From Chloroflexota bacterium (GTDB taxonomy: Bacteria > Chloroflexota > Limnocylindria > Limnocylindrales > CSP1-4), in the NCBI GenBank assembly GCA_021812735.1, contig JAKAMV010000256.1:1-10629 (forward strand): 10,629 nt of DNA. The letters are read 5' to 3'. A program made the translations under genes and the position numbers. The notes beneath the pieces are model-generated. The model ran no database searches, was not told the DNA's origin, and saw only the letters and a program-made list of their open reading frames with translations. Of this stretch, positions 1-7,134 are shown in pieces. The stretch's first letter is position 1. Every line of letters begins with the position of its first letter.

Positions 1-1
1 C

Positions 2-376
2 TCGGTCGTCGAGTGGCACCGCCGGGGCAAGGCGGACCGCCCGTCGGGCACCGCGCGCGCCATCGCCCGCCGCATCGTGGCGGCCGACCCGCGCTGGGCC
101 GGCCCCGACGAGGCGGGCGATCCCACGGACACCCGGCCCGCGCTCGAGGTCGTCGGCATCCGCGCCGGCGCCAACCCCGGCTCCCACCTCGTGACCTTCG
201 ACGGACCCGGCGAGTCGATCGAGCTGCGGCTCACCGCCCGCGACCGCACCGCCTACGCGGACGGCGCCCTCGCCGCGGCGCACTGGCTCGCCACCACCGC
301 TCCCGCACCCGGCCTGCACCCGTTCGACGCCGTCGTGGACGACCTCCTCGACGCGCCCGCGGCCGTGTCGGCCTGA
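2..376 (+). CDS. dapB: 4-hydroxy-tetrahydrodipicolinate reductase DapB, C-terminal part (5' end outside window)
   Basis: The frame is open from the window edge and ends at TGA 374-376, giving 124 residues. DapB reduces the dihydrodipicolinate-level intermediate with NAD(P)H in the DAP/lysine pathway in the cytosol. The fragment begins in the substrate-binding domain: the EWHRRGKADRPSGTA stretch matches the DapB signature (E..HH.HK.DAPSGTA), with H6 and K10 of the fragment aligning with the catalytic His and Lys of the E. coli enzyme (H159, K163). The second signature His is Arg here. Further on, residues around GIRAGANPGSH and the DRTAYADGALAAAHWL stretch match the conserved C-terminal part of the family (R.G..PG.H ... 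R..fa.GAl.Aa.wl). The N-terminal Rossmann domain is not in the window. The gene is first in a dapB-dapA-dapD-decarboxylase series, 42 bases before dapA. Assignment is secure; only the start is missing. Confidence 0.92.
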   Translation, partial: SVVEWHRRGKADRPSGTARAIARRIVAADPRWAGPDEAGDPTDTRPALEVVGIRAGANPGSHLVTFDGPGESIELRLTARDRTAYADGALAAAHWLATTAPAPGLHPFDAVVDDLLDAPAAVSA

Positions 377-407
377 CCCGCCAACCCGACCCCGACCCCG
401 ACACCCC

Positions 408-412
408 AGGAG
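408..412 (+). promoter_or_regulatory. Ribosome binding site of dapA
   Basis: AGGAG lies six bases before ATG 419 and fixes the start of dapA. The 42-base gap between dapB and dapA otherwise holds only a short CCCGAC-type direct repetition (about 388-402) and no promoter-like sequence, in keeping with one operon. Confidence 0.75.
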
Positions 413-418
413 ATCGAC

Positions 419-1432
419 ATGGCCCGCATCGCCCGCTCCGCCCACCACACCTCGTCCCGCCTCCGTGGCGCGTTCACCGCGCTCGTCACCCCGTTCACCG
501 CCGACGGCACGCTCGACGAGGCCGCCTACCGGCGGCTCGTCGCCTGGCAGGTGATGGCCGGCATCGACGGCCTCGTGCCCGTGGGCACCACCGGCGAATC
601 GCCCACCCTGTCCGCCGCGGAGCGCGACCGCTGCATCGCCATCGCGGTCGAGACCGTCCGCGAGCGCCCGTCGCGCAGCCGGATCCCGGTGATCGCGGGC
701 ACCGGCTCCAACGACACCCGCTCGTCCATCGAGGCCACCCGCCGGGCCGCCGCCCTGGGCGCGGACGCCGCGCTCATCGTCACGCCCTACTACAACAAAC
801 CCGACCAGAGGATGCTCGAGGCGCACTTCCGCGCCATCGCCGACGAGGGCGGCCTCCCGATCGTGGTGTACAACGTGCCCGGCCGGACCGGCGCCAACGT
901 GGAGGCCGACACGTTCCTCCGGCTCGCCGAGCACCCGCGCGTCGTGGCGGTCAAGGAGGCCAGCGGCAACATCGAGCAGCTCGCGGTGATCTGCCGCGAC
1001 CGCCCGCGCGACGTGGCCGTGCTCTCCGGCGACGACGCGGCGACGCTCGCGATCCTGGCGATGGGCGGCGACGGCGTCATCTCCGTGGCGTCCAACCAGA
1101 TCCCGGGCGAGATGAGCGCCCTCGTCCACGCGTGGCACGCGGGCGACTGGGCCGAGGCCCGCCGGATCCACGACCGCTGGCTGCCGCTGCTGCGGGCGAA
1201 CTTCCAGGGCGCGCCGAACCCGGTGCCGGCGAAGGCCGCGATGCTGGCCATGGGCCTGCTCGACACCGACGCCATGCGCCAGCCGCTCCTGCCGCTGGCC
1301 GACGCGCCGCGGGAGCGGCTCACGACGCTGCTGCGGACGCTAGGCCTGCTCGACGAGGGCGGCCGGATGACCCGGACGGTGGTCGAGGGCGACGCGACGG
1401 GGGCGACGGCGCCTGCCGAGGTGGCCGCGTGA
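419..1432 (+). CDS. dapA: 4-hydroxy-tetrahydrodipicolinate synthase DapA
   Basis: This 337-residue TIM-barrel aldolase condenses pyruvate with aspartate semialdehyde, the first committed step of lysine/DAP synthesis. The GTTGES motif that binds the pyruvate carboxylate is present. PYYNKP carries Y124/Y125, YNVPGRTG carries the catalytic Y151, and VAVKEASGN carries the Schiff-base lysine K179. The Y151-K179 distance of 28 equals that in E. coli DapA (Y133-K161). The protein is longer than the usual 290-300 residues: about 16 residues precede the barrel, and a low-complexity Ala/Thr-rich tail follows the last helix. ATG 419 has a good Shine-Dalgarno site. The stop overlaps the GTG start of dapD (GTGA 1429-1432), so the two are translationally coupled. 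DapA homologues also include KDG and sialic acid aldolases, but the dapB/dapD neighbours settle the role. Confidence 0.95.
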   Translation: MARIARSAHHTSSRLRGAFTALVTPFTADGTLDEAAYRRLVAWQVMAGIDGLVPVGTTGESPTLSAAERDRCIAIAVETVRERPSRSRIPVIAGTGSNDTRSSIEATRRAAALGADAALIVTPYYNKPDQRMLEAHFRAIADEGGLPIVVYNVPGRTGANVEADTFLRLAEHPRVVAVKEASGNIEQLAVICRDRPRDVAVLSGDDAATLAILAMGGDGVISVASNQIPGEMSALVHAWHAGDWAEARRIHDRWLPLLRANFQGAPNPVPAKAAMLAMGLLDTDAMRQPLLPLADAPRERLTTLLRTLGLLDEGGRMTRTVVEGDATGATAPAEVAA

Positions 1433-2253
1433 CGGCTGGCGCGCAGCCCCTTGCCGACCCGGCCGCGATCCTCGCCGACCTGGACGCGGGCCGTCGCCGG
1501 GCGGCGGTGCCGGATGCCGGGGCGCCCGGCGGCTGGCGTGCCGACGCCGAGGTCAAGGCGGCGATCCTCGCCTGCTTCCGCGACCGGACGCTGGCGTCGT
1601 GGGACCTGGGCGGCGCGCTTCGGTTCCAGGATCGCGTCGGGCTGCCGGTCAAGGCGCTGCTCGACGGTCCCGAGGCCCAGGCGGCCGCCGCCGCTGGCCG
1701 CGCCTGGCGCGTCGTCCCGGGCGGCACGTCCGTCCGGGCGGGCGTCTACCTCGGGCCGGGCGTGGTGGTCATGCCGCCGTCGTTCGTGAACGTGGGCGCC
1801 TGGATCGGCGAGGACACCATGGTGGACTCGCACGTGCTGGTGGGCTCGTGCGCGCAGATCGGCGCCCGGGTGCACCTCTCCGCGGGCGTGACGATCGGCG
1901 GCGTGCTCGAGCCGGCGGGCGCGCGCCCGGTCATCGTGGAGGACGGGGCGTTCGTGGGCGCCGGCTGCTCGCTGCTCGAGGGCGTGCTCGTGGGCGAAGG
2001 TGCGGTCCTCGGCGCGGGCGTCGTGCTGACCGGGACCTCCCGGCTCTACGATCTGGTCCGCGGCCGGGTGCTCACGGGCACGCCGGACGCTCCGCTGGCC
2101 GTGCCGCCGGGCGCCGTCGTGGTGCCGGGGACGCGGGCGGCGGGCGGCGAGTTCGCCGCCGAGCACGGGCTCGCGATGTCGGTCGCGCTGCTGGTGAAGG
2201 ACCGCGACGCCGGGACCGACGCCCGGGTCGCCCTGGAGGACGCGCTGCGATGA
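1429..2253 (+). CDS. dapD: 2,3,4,5-tetrahydropyridine-2,6-dicarboxylate N-acyltransferase (succinyltransferase) DapD
   Basis: This protein of 274 residues, the same length as E. coli DapD, transfers an acyl group (normally succinyl from succinyl-CoA) to tetrahydrodipicolinate. The start is GTG 1429 in a GTGA overlap with dapA, preceded by a weak GAGG at 1418-1421. The frame stays open far upstream, but nothing before 1429 resembles the family. An N-terminal helical domain (to about residue 95) leads into a left-handed parallel beta-helix of hexapeptide repeats. Diagnostic blocks are RVVPGG, MPPSFVNVGAW, TMVDSHVLVGSCAQIG, IGGVLEP and LYDLVRG. D133 aligns with the catalytic D141 of E. coli-type enzymes. 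The residue aligning with E189, reported as catalytic, is Ser, in the GAGCSLLEG block. From memory a DapD subgroup with MVDSH and LYDL motifs shares this. The acyl donor could therefore be checked, although the fold and pathway are clear. Confidence 0.88.
   Translation: MTAGAQPLADPAAILADLDAGRRRAAVPDAGAPGGWRADAEVKAAILACFRDRTLASWDLGGALRFQDRVGLPVKALLDGPEAQAAAAAGRAWRVVPGGTSVRAGVYLGPGVVVMPPSFVNVGAWIGEDTMVDSHVLVGSCAQIGARVHLSAGVTIGGVLEPAGARPVIVEDGAFVGAGCSLLEGVLVGEGAVLGAGVVLTGTSRLYDLVRGRVLTGTPDAPLAVPPGAVVVPGTRAAGGEFAAEHGLAMSVALLVKDRDAGTDARVALEDALR
2235..2239 (+). promoter_or_regulatory. Ribosome binding site choosing ATG 2250 for the decarboxylase
   Basis: GGAGG within the end of dapD lies ten bases before ATG 2250 and sixteen before the in-frame ATG 2256. 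This favours the first ATG, which also makes an ATGA overlap with the dapD stop. Confidence 0.55.
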
Positions 2254-3623
2254 GCATGGTCCGCGCACCGGGACCCCCGCCCGCGCGCCAGGCCGCGCCC
2301 ATCGCGCGTCGCGGCCGCCCGCCGGCCCGCAACGAGGTGTGGCGCGGCGGGCGTCTGGCCGGGCTGGCGCCCGCTGACCTCGCGGCCCGCTTCGGCACGC
2401 CCGCCTACGTGTACGACCTCGATGTCGTCGGCCGGCAGGCGGCGGCGCTGCGGGCCGCCCTGCCCGCCCGCTTCGACCTCGCCTACGCGGTCAAGGCGAA
2501 CCCGAACCTCGCGGTGCTCCGCCACGTGGCGGGGATGGGCCTGGGCGCGGACGTCGCGTCGGGCGGGGAGTTGCGGCACGTCCTGCGAGCGGGCTTCGAT
2601 GCCGCGCGCGTGGTGATGACCGGCCCCGGCAAGCGCGACGAGGAGCTGGCGGCGGCGGTGGCCGCGGGCCTGCGGGTCGTCACGGTGGAGTCCGTGGGCG
2701 AGCTGCGGCGGCTCGCGCGGATCGCGCAGGCGGCGGGTCGGCCACAGCGGGTGCTGCTGCGGGCGGCGGTCACCGAGGCGGCGCGCCTCGAGCGGGTGCG
2801 CCTCGTGGGCGACGACGGCGCCGGCAAGTTCGGCATGGGAATGGCGGACCTGCGGATCGCCGCGGCCGAGGCGGTGGCCTCGCCCTGGCTCGAGCCCATC
2901 GGGCTGCACGCGTTCGGCGCGTCCAACGTGACCGACGCCGCGGCGCTGGCGGGCCACGTCGAGGCGGCCGTGGACACGGCGCGGGGACTGGCGGCCGAGG
3001 CCGGGTTCGAGCTGCGGCTCGTCGATGCGGGCGGCGGGCTCGGGATCCCGTACGAGGCGCACGAGGCGGAGCTCGACGTGGCAGCGCTGGGCGCCAGGCT
3101 GGCCTCGCTGGCGGCCCGGCTTGACGGGGACCCCGCGACGCGCCAGACGCGGCTCCTCCTCGAGCCCGGCCGGTTCATCGTCGGCCCGGCCGGCGCCTAC
3201 CTCACGCGCGTGCTCGAGCGCAAGCAGGTGGGCGGCCACCAGGTGGTCATCGTGGACGGCGGCATCCACCACGTGCTGCGGCCGGCGCTGGTGGGGCAGG
3301 AGCACCGCGTGCGGGTGCTGACCGGATCGGCTGCCGGGTCGGGCGCGAGCCCCAGCCGGATCCCGGTGACCGTCGCCGGGCCGCTGTGCTCGGGCCTGGA
3401 CGTGTTCGCCCACTCGGCCGCCATGGCGCTGCCGGACCCGGGCGACCTGGTGGCGGTGCTGGACGTGGGCGCCTACGGCGCGACCGAATCGATGCCGCTG
3501 TTTCTCTCGCACCCCATGCCGCCCGAGATCGCGGTGCGCGGCGGCGAGGCCTGGGTCGCCCGGCCGCGGATCGATCCCGACACGTGGCTGGGCTGGCAGG
3601 TGGGGGAGCCTGGCGGCGCGTGA
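2250..3623 (+). CDS. Fold-type III PLP-dependent decarboxylase, probable diaminopimelate decarboxylase (LysA-like, divergent)
   Basis: The 457-residue protein is an alanine-racemase/ornithine-decarboxylase-fold enzyme: a PLP barrel followed by a beta domain. YAVKANPN carries the PLP lysine K82, DAGGGLG (259-265) is the phosphate-binding glycine loop, and EPGR (305-308) is the conserved arginine motif. As fourth gene of the dap operon, overlapping dapD by ATGA, it would decarboxylate meso-DAP to lysine. Several positions are not canonical LysA. The barrel motif usually written H.GSQ reads GLHAFGASN (218-226). The CESxD motif reads PLCSGLD (378-384), so the Glu after C380 is missing. The C-terminal block reads GAYGATESMPLFLSH (407-421) instead of the usual SM..NYN. 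These variants recall BtrK and exosortase-associated PLP decarboxylases. About 35 Arg/Pro-rich residues precede the barrel. The class is certain; the substrate is inferred from the operon. Confidence 0.8.
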   Translation: MSMVRAPGPPPARQAAPIARRGRPPARNEVWRGGRLAGLAPADLAARFGTPAYVYDLDVVGRQAAALRAALPARFDLAYAVKANPNLAVLRHVAGMGLGADVASGGELRHVLRAGFDAARVVMTGPGKRDEELAAAVAAGLRVVTVESVGELRRLARIAQAAGRPQRVLLRAAVTEAARLERVRLVGDDGAGKFGMGMADLRIAAAEAVASPWLEPIGLHAFGASNVTDAAALAGHVEAAVDTARGLAAEAGFELRLVDAGGGLGIPYEAHEAELDVAALGARLASLAARLDGDPATRQTRLLLEPGRFIVGPAGAYLTRVLERKQVGGHQVVIVDGGIHHVLRPALVGQEHRVRVLTGSAAGSGASPSRIPVTVAGPLCSGLDVFAHSAAMALPDPGDLVAVLDVGAYGATESMPLFLSHPMPPEIAVRGGEAWVARPRIDPDTWLGWQVGEPGGA

Positions 3624-3641
3624 CCGGGCGCGGCCCGGGTC
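3622..3641 (+). terminator. Hairpin at the end of the dap operon
   Basis: CCGGGC (3624-3629) pairs with GCCCGG (3633-3638) across a 3-base loop, extendable with one bulge to the flanking GA/TC. It begins at the stop codon of the decarboxylase. No T-run follows, so it is a terminator-like structure rather than a textbook intrinsic terminator. Confidence 0.45.
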
Positions 3642-3697
3642 GAACCCCGCCGGAGTTGGTGACCTTCGGCCCGACGGGGGCCGGCGACTGGTCGTCG

Positions 3698-3703
3698 TAT
3701 ACT
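3698..3703 (+). promoter_or_regulatory. -10 box of the copA promoter (near-leaderless)
   Basis: TATACT differs from TATAAT at one position and ends ten bases before ATG 3714. No -35 box is evident at the usual distance and there is no Shine-Dalgarno sequence before the ATG. With initiation about 7 bases after the box the transcript would begin at or within a few bases of the start codon. Two other genes in the window show the same arrangement. Confidence 0.55.
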
Positions 3704-3715
3704 CCCCAGCAGTAT
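3699..3715 (+). promoter_or_regulatory. Candidate CsoR-type copper operator
   Basis: ATACTCCCCAGCAGTAT is an inverted repeat: ATACT and AGTAT around a 7-base centre, 17 bases overall. It has the ATAC...GTAT frame and a C-run in the left half, as described for CsoR operators before copper ATPase genes. It overlaps the -10 box, the expected start point of transcription and the first two bases of the ATG, where a bound repressor would block initiation. No csoR gene is in the window, so the regulator is inferred. Confidence 0.45.
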
Positions 3716-6389
3716 GACGTCATCACCGCCCGCCCCCAACAGCGTCCAGCCCATTGAGATCATCCTGCCCATCGAGGGCATGACCTGCGCCTCGTGCGTC
3801 AACCGCATCGAGCGGTTCCTCAACAAGACGCCGGGCGTGTCCACGGCCGCGGTCAACCTGGCCACGGAGAAGGCGACGATCCTGGTTGACCCGTCGGTGG
3901 CCGGCCGCGACGAGCTCATCAGGGCGGTCGAGGCGGCGGGCTACGACGTGCGGCCCGAGGCGCCGACCGCCGGCGACGCGGCGGCCGTCTCGCTCGACGC
4001 GGAGCTGACCGCCGACGACCTGGAGCGCGACCGCGGCCTCCGCGAGACGCTGCGGATGTCCGCCACCGCGATCGCCGCCTCGCTGGTGATCATGGTCCTG
4101 ATGTTCTGGCCGCAGACCGCGGTGTCGATGGCCGACATCAACAAGGCGATCCTGCTGCCGGCCACGTTCCTCGTGGCCTGGGCGGGCAGCCGCTTCTACC
4201 GCGCCGCCTGGAAGGCCGGCCGCCACGGCGGGGCCACGATGGACACGCTGGTCGCGGTTGGCACCGCGGTCGCCTGGGCGTACTCCGCGTTCGTCACGCT
4301 GTGGCCCGACGTCGTGCGCAACGCCGGGATCATGCCGGAGACGTACTTCGACTCGGCCACGATCATCATCGGGCTGATCCTGCTCGGGAAGTACCTCGAG
4401 GGGCGGGCGAAGGGCCGGACGACCGGCGCCATCCGCCGGCTCGTCGGGCTCCAGGCCACCACGGCCCGCCGCATCCGCAACGGGGTCGAGGAGGACGTGG
4501 ACCTGGCCCTGGTGGTCGCGGGAGACATGCTCCGCGTGCGGCCCGGCGACAAGGTGCCGGTGGACGGCGTGGTGGCCGAGGGCGCGTCCGCGGTGGACGA
4601 ATCCATGCTCACCGGCGAGCCGATCCCCGTGACCAAGAATCCCGGGGACGAGGTCATCGGCGCCACCCTGAACACGACCGGCTCGTTCGTCATGCGCGCC
4701 ACGCGCGTGGGCCGCGACACCGCGCTCGCCCGCATCGTGGACTTGGTCCAGCGGGCGCAGGGCTCCAAGGCGCCGATCCAGCGGCTGGCGGACCAGATCA
4801 GCGCGGTCTTCGTGCCGGCGGTGCTGGGGATCGCCTCGGTCACGTTCGTCATCTGGCTCGTGTTCGGCCCGGAGCCGCGGTTCACGCTCGCCCTGACCGC
4901 GTTCATCGGCGTCGTCATCGTCGCCTGCCCGTGCGCCATGGGCCTTGCCACCCCCACGGCCATCATGGTCGGCACGGGCAAGGGCGCGGAGGCCGGAATC
5001 CTTGTGCGCGGCGGCGAGGCGCTCGAGGCGGCGGGCGGCATCGACACGGTCGTCATGGACAAGACCGGCACGCTGACGCTGGGCAAGCCCGCGGTGACCG
5101 CGGTCGTCCCGGCGCCGGGCTTCGCTTCCGCGCGGGTCCTGGACCTCGCGGCGTCGCTCGAGCAGGGCTCCGAGCACCCGCTGGGCGAGGCGATCGTGCG
5201 CAAGGCGCGCGAGACCGAGCTCGGCTTCGGCAAGGCGTCGGGGTTCGAGGCCACGATCGGGCGGGGCGTGAGCGGCGAGCTCGACGGCGCGCAGGTGCTC
5301 GTGGGCTCCGCGCGGCTGCTGCGGGAGCGGGGCGTGGACGTCGCGCCGCTGGACGCCGCCGCCGCCGACCAGCAGGCGAACGGCGCGACGGTCGTGTTCG
5401 TGGCGGTGGACGGCCAGGCGGCAGGCGTGATCGCCGTCTCGGACCCGGTGAAGGCGGAGTCGGCCGAGGCGGTGCGCTCGCTGCGGGCCAGCGGGCTGGA
5501 CGTGTGGCTCCTCACCGGCGACGCGCGCGTGACGGCCGAGGCGGTGGCGCGCGAGGTGGGCATCCCCGCGGACCGCGTGGTCGCCGAGGTCCTCCCCGGC
5601 GACAAGGACGCGGTGATCGAGCGGCTGCAGGCCGAGGGCCACAAGGTGGCCATGGTCGGCGACGGCATCAACGATGCGCCGGCGCTCGCCCGGGCGAACC
5701 TGGGCGTGGCGATCGGGACCGGGGCGGACGTGGCGATCGAGGCGTCCGACGTGACCCTCGTCGGCGGCGACCCGCGCCTCGTGGGCTCGGCGATCGCGCT
5801 GTCGCGCTGGACGCTCCGGGTCATCCGCCAGAACCTCTTCTGGGCATTCGCCTACAACGTGCTGCTGATCCCGATCGCGATGGGCGCGCTGTTCCCGGCG
5901 TTCGGCGTGACGATCAACCCGGCGCTCGCGGCAGGCGCGATGGCCCTCTCCTCGGTGAGCGTGGTCACGAACTCGCTCCGGCTGCGGCGCGTTGACGTCC
6001 GCCCGGGCCGCGTGACGCCGATGCGGGCCGGGGCCCTGGGCCTCGTGCGCGACGGCGCCTACCTGCTCGTGATCGGCGTGATCGGCCTGGCGGTGGCGGG
6101 CGGCGTGCTGGCGGCCGACGGGGCGCTCGACGCCTCGCTGCCGACGGTGCCGGTGGCGAGCGCGATGACCGTACGGGCCGGCCAGCTGACCGTGCTCGAG
6201 CTTCCGAACGCCAGCGGCGCCGTCGAGGCGTGGATGGCGCAGGGACTTGCCAACGTGGAGCTGCTGGCCCGGCCCGGCCAGACGGCGCGCCTCCGGGTGT
6301 CGATCTCGAAGCCCGGCACGTACCCCACGATGCTGGGCGCTCCGGACGGCGCGGGCGCCACGGCCGGAACGCTGGTCGTCACCCCGTAG
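3714..6389 (+). CDS. copA: Copper-exporting P1B-1 ATPase CopA with C-terminal cupredoxin-like extension
   Basis: This 891-residue protein is a P-type ATPase that exports Cu(I) across the cytoplasmic membrane. One N-terminal HMA domain carries GMTCASC (C25, C28). Ordered ATPase motifs follow: TGE (300-302), the metal-site CPC in TM6 (405-407), DKTGT with phosphorylated D449, the nucleotide-domain HP (488-489), TGD (601-603) and GDGIND (649-654). Y714-N715 in TM7 and MALSS (743-747) in TM8 complete the Cu(I)-specific set. The core ends at NSLRLRR near residue 759, where most CopA proteins stop. Here about 132 residues follow: a charged linker, one extra transmembrane helix (about 783-805) and a domain at about 818-891 with a cupredoxin-like pattern but no His/Cys/Met copper ligands. 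The start is ATG 3714, next to a -10 box and without a Shine-Dalgarno sequence. The 3' end overlaps the convergent methyltransferase gene by 11 bases. Confidence 0.94.
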   Translation: MTSSPPAPNSVQPIEIILPIEGMTCASCVNRIERFLNKTPGVSTAAVNLATEKATILVDPSVAGRDELIRAVEAAGYDVRPEAPTAGDAAAVSLDAELTADDLERDRGLRETLRMSATAIAASLVIMVLMFWPQTAVSMADINKAILLPATFLVAWAGSRFYRAAWKAGRHGGATMDTLVAVGTAVAWAYSAFVTLWPDVVRNAGIMPETYFDSATIIIGLILLGKYLEGRAKGRTTGAIRRLVGLQATTARRIRNGVEEDVDLALVVAGDMLRVRPGDKVPVDGVVAEGASAVDESMLTGEPIPVTKNPGDEVIGATLNTTGSFVMRATRVGRDTALARIVDLVQRAQGSKAPIQRLADQISAVFVPAVLGIASVTFVIWLVFGPEPRFTLALTAFIGVVIVACPCAMGLATPTAIMVGTGKGAEAGILVRGGEALEAAGGIDTVVMDKTGTLTLGKPAVTAVVPAPGFASARVLDLAASLEQGSEHPLGEAIVRKARETELGFGKASGFEATIGRGVSGELDGAQVLVGSARLLRERGVDVAPLDAAAADQQANGATVVFVAVDGQAAGVIAVSDPVKAESAEAVRSLRASGLDVWLLTGDARVTAEAVAREVGIPADRVVAEVLPGDKDAVIERLQAEGHKVAMVGDGINDAPALARANLGVAIGTGADVAIEASDVTLVGGDPRLVGSAIALSRWTLRVIRQNLFWAFAYNVLLIPIAMGALFPAFGVTINPALAAGAMALSSVSVVTNSLRLRRVDVRPGRVTPMRAGALGLVRDGAYLLVIGVIGLAVAGGVLAADGALDASLPTVPVASAMTVRAGQLTVLELPNASGAVEAWMAQGLANVELLARPGQTARLRVSISKPGTYPTMLGAPDGAGATAGTLVVTP

Positions 6390-7059
6390 GGGGCACGTCG
6401 TCGGGGGCCGGTCCGGCCAGTTCGTACACGCGCGCGGACTTTCGAGCGCGATCCTCGAGCTCGGTGGTGGTGCGGACCTCGTAAGCGGCCAGCTCGCGGA
6501 GGCCCTCGGCCGGGAGGTAGGCGCGACCCGGGTCGCCGACCAGCACGTCGATCCCGGCCGCCCGACAGCGGCGCAGCCACGGCCAGATCCTGCCCGCGAA
6601 CCCGGTCTCGTACCACGTGTCGCCCGCCAGGACGACGTCGGCCTCGGGCGGGTCCTCGTCGAGAACGTCCCGCCGGACGAGTGCCACCCGTCGGCCGGCG
6701 GCCCGGGCGTTGAGCTCGATGGCGGCCCAGCTGACCGGGTCGATGTCGGCGGCAGCCGCCCGCGCGGCGCCCGCGTCGAGCGCCGCCAGCGCGCACAGGC
6801 CGGACCCGCTCGCGATGTCGAACACGCGCCGGCCAGCCACCAGCTCCGGATGGCCGCGCAGGTGGTGCGCGAGCGCCAGGCCGCCCGCCCACGCGAACGC
6901 CCAGTAGGGGATCGGCGCGTCGTCGTCGTGCGTCTCGACCTGCGTCGCCCGCCAGAGCGGGAGCACCTCGTCGGCGAGGTGGAGGCGCAGGTGCTCGGCG
7001 CCCGGGACGGGGCGCAGGCGCGTGTGGCGCATGACGAAGGCGCGGGCGGAGTCGGTCAT
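6379..7059 (-). CDS. SAM-dependent methyltransferase, METTL20/ETFB-lysine methyltransferase-like
   Basis: This 226-residue class I methyltransferase shows a conserved opening ([11 protein letters not shown], about 26-36; PYWAFAW, 51-57), motif I FDIASGSG (80-87) for SAM binding, the acidic ADIDP (104-108), VLAGDTWYE (143-151) and GDPGRAYLP (175-183). This combination is characteristic of the METTL20/ETFBKMT branch of the 'nicotinamide N-methyltransferase-like' annotated proteins, one bacterial member of which is known to methylate the beta subunit of electron transfer flavoprotein. No etfAB genes lie nearby, so the substrate is inference; a PrmA-like ribosomal target is the alternative. ATG 7059 is chosen because family similarity starts a few residues after it and a TAGCAT box lies 11 bases upstream; the frame upstream shows nothing. 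It is divergent from the thioesterase gene and ends 11 bases inside the 3' end of copA. Confidence 0.8.
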   Translation of the reverse strand: MTDSARAFVMRHTRLRPVPGAEHLRLHLADEVLPLWRATQVETHDDDAPIPYWAFAWAGGLALAHHLRGHPELVAGRRVFDIASGSGLCALAALDAGAARAAAADIDPVSWAAIELNARAAGRRVALVRRDVLDEDPPEADVVLAGDTWYETGFAGRIWPWLRRCRAAGIDVLVGDPGRAYLPAEGLRELAAYEVRTTTELEDRARKSARVYELAGPAPDDVPPTG

Positions 7060-7070
7060 CGCTCGGCCCG

Positions 7071-7076
7071 ATGCTA
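7071..7076 (-). promoter_or_regulatory. -10-like box of the methyltransferase gene
   Basis: On the minus strand this reads TAGCAT (TANNNT pattern), ending 11 bases before ATG 7059, with no Shine-Dalgarno sequence between. It is part of a 75-base divergent promoter region (7060-7134). Confidence 0.4.
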
Positions 7077-7119
7077 CGGCGTGGCGGGGCCCGTCGCGCG
7101 GCGGGCTGGCCGCGGCGCG

Positions 7120-7125
7120 TACACT
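7120..7125 (+). promoter_or_regulatory. -10-like box of the thioesterase gene
   Basis: TACACT ends nine bases before ATG 7135. There is no Shine-Dalgarno sequence and no clear -35 box, again suggesting a leaderless or nearly leaderless mRNA. Confidence 0.5.
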
Positions 7126-7134
7126 CGTGACGCG

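Noticed and set aside
385..405. Short CCCGAC-type tandem repetition before dapA
   Set aside because: Only three to four imperfect 6-base units in a C-rich gap; too short to call a functional repeat.
13..1428. A very long + strand open frame running from the window start into dapD
   Set aside because: Its product before 1429 is Arg/Pro/Gly-rich without family features, while dapB and dapA in another frame carry clear motifs. Only the part from GTG 1429 is real.
1599..2249. Upstream extension of the decarboxylase frame inside dapD
   Set aside because: It is a shadow of dapD with composition-driven Arg/Gly repeats; homology begins after ATG 2250, which has a ribosome site and an ATGA overlap.
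3633..3655. tRNA T-arm-like sequence GGGTCGAACCCC after the dap operon
   Set aside because: The loop is two bases too short for a TpsiC arm, and there is no acceptor stem, D-arm or anticodon arm around it.
3723..5824. Long minus-strand open frames opposite copA
   Set aside because: They are antisense by-products of high G+C codon use, with His/Arg/Asp-rich or Ser/Thr-rich products and no domain pattern, opposite a fully motif-supported ATPase.
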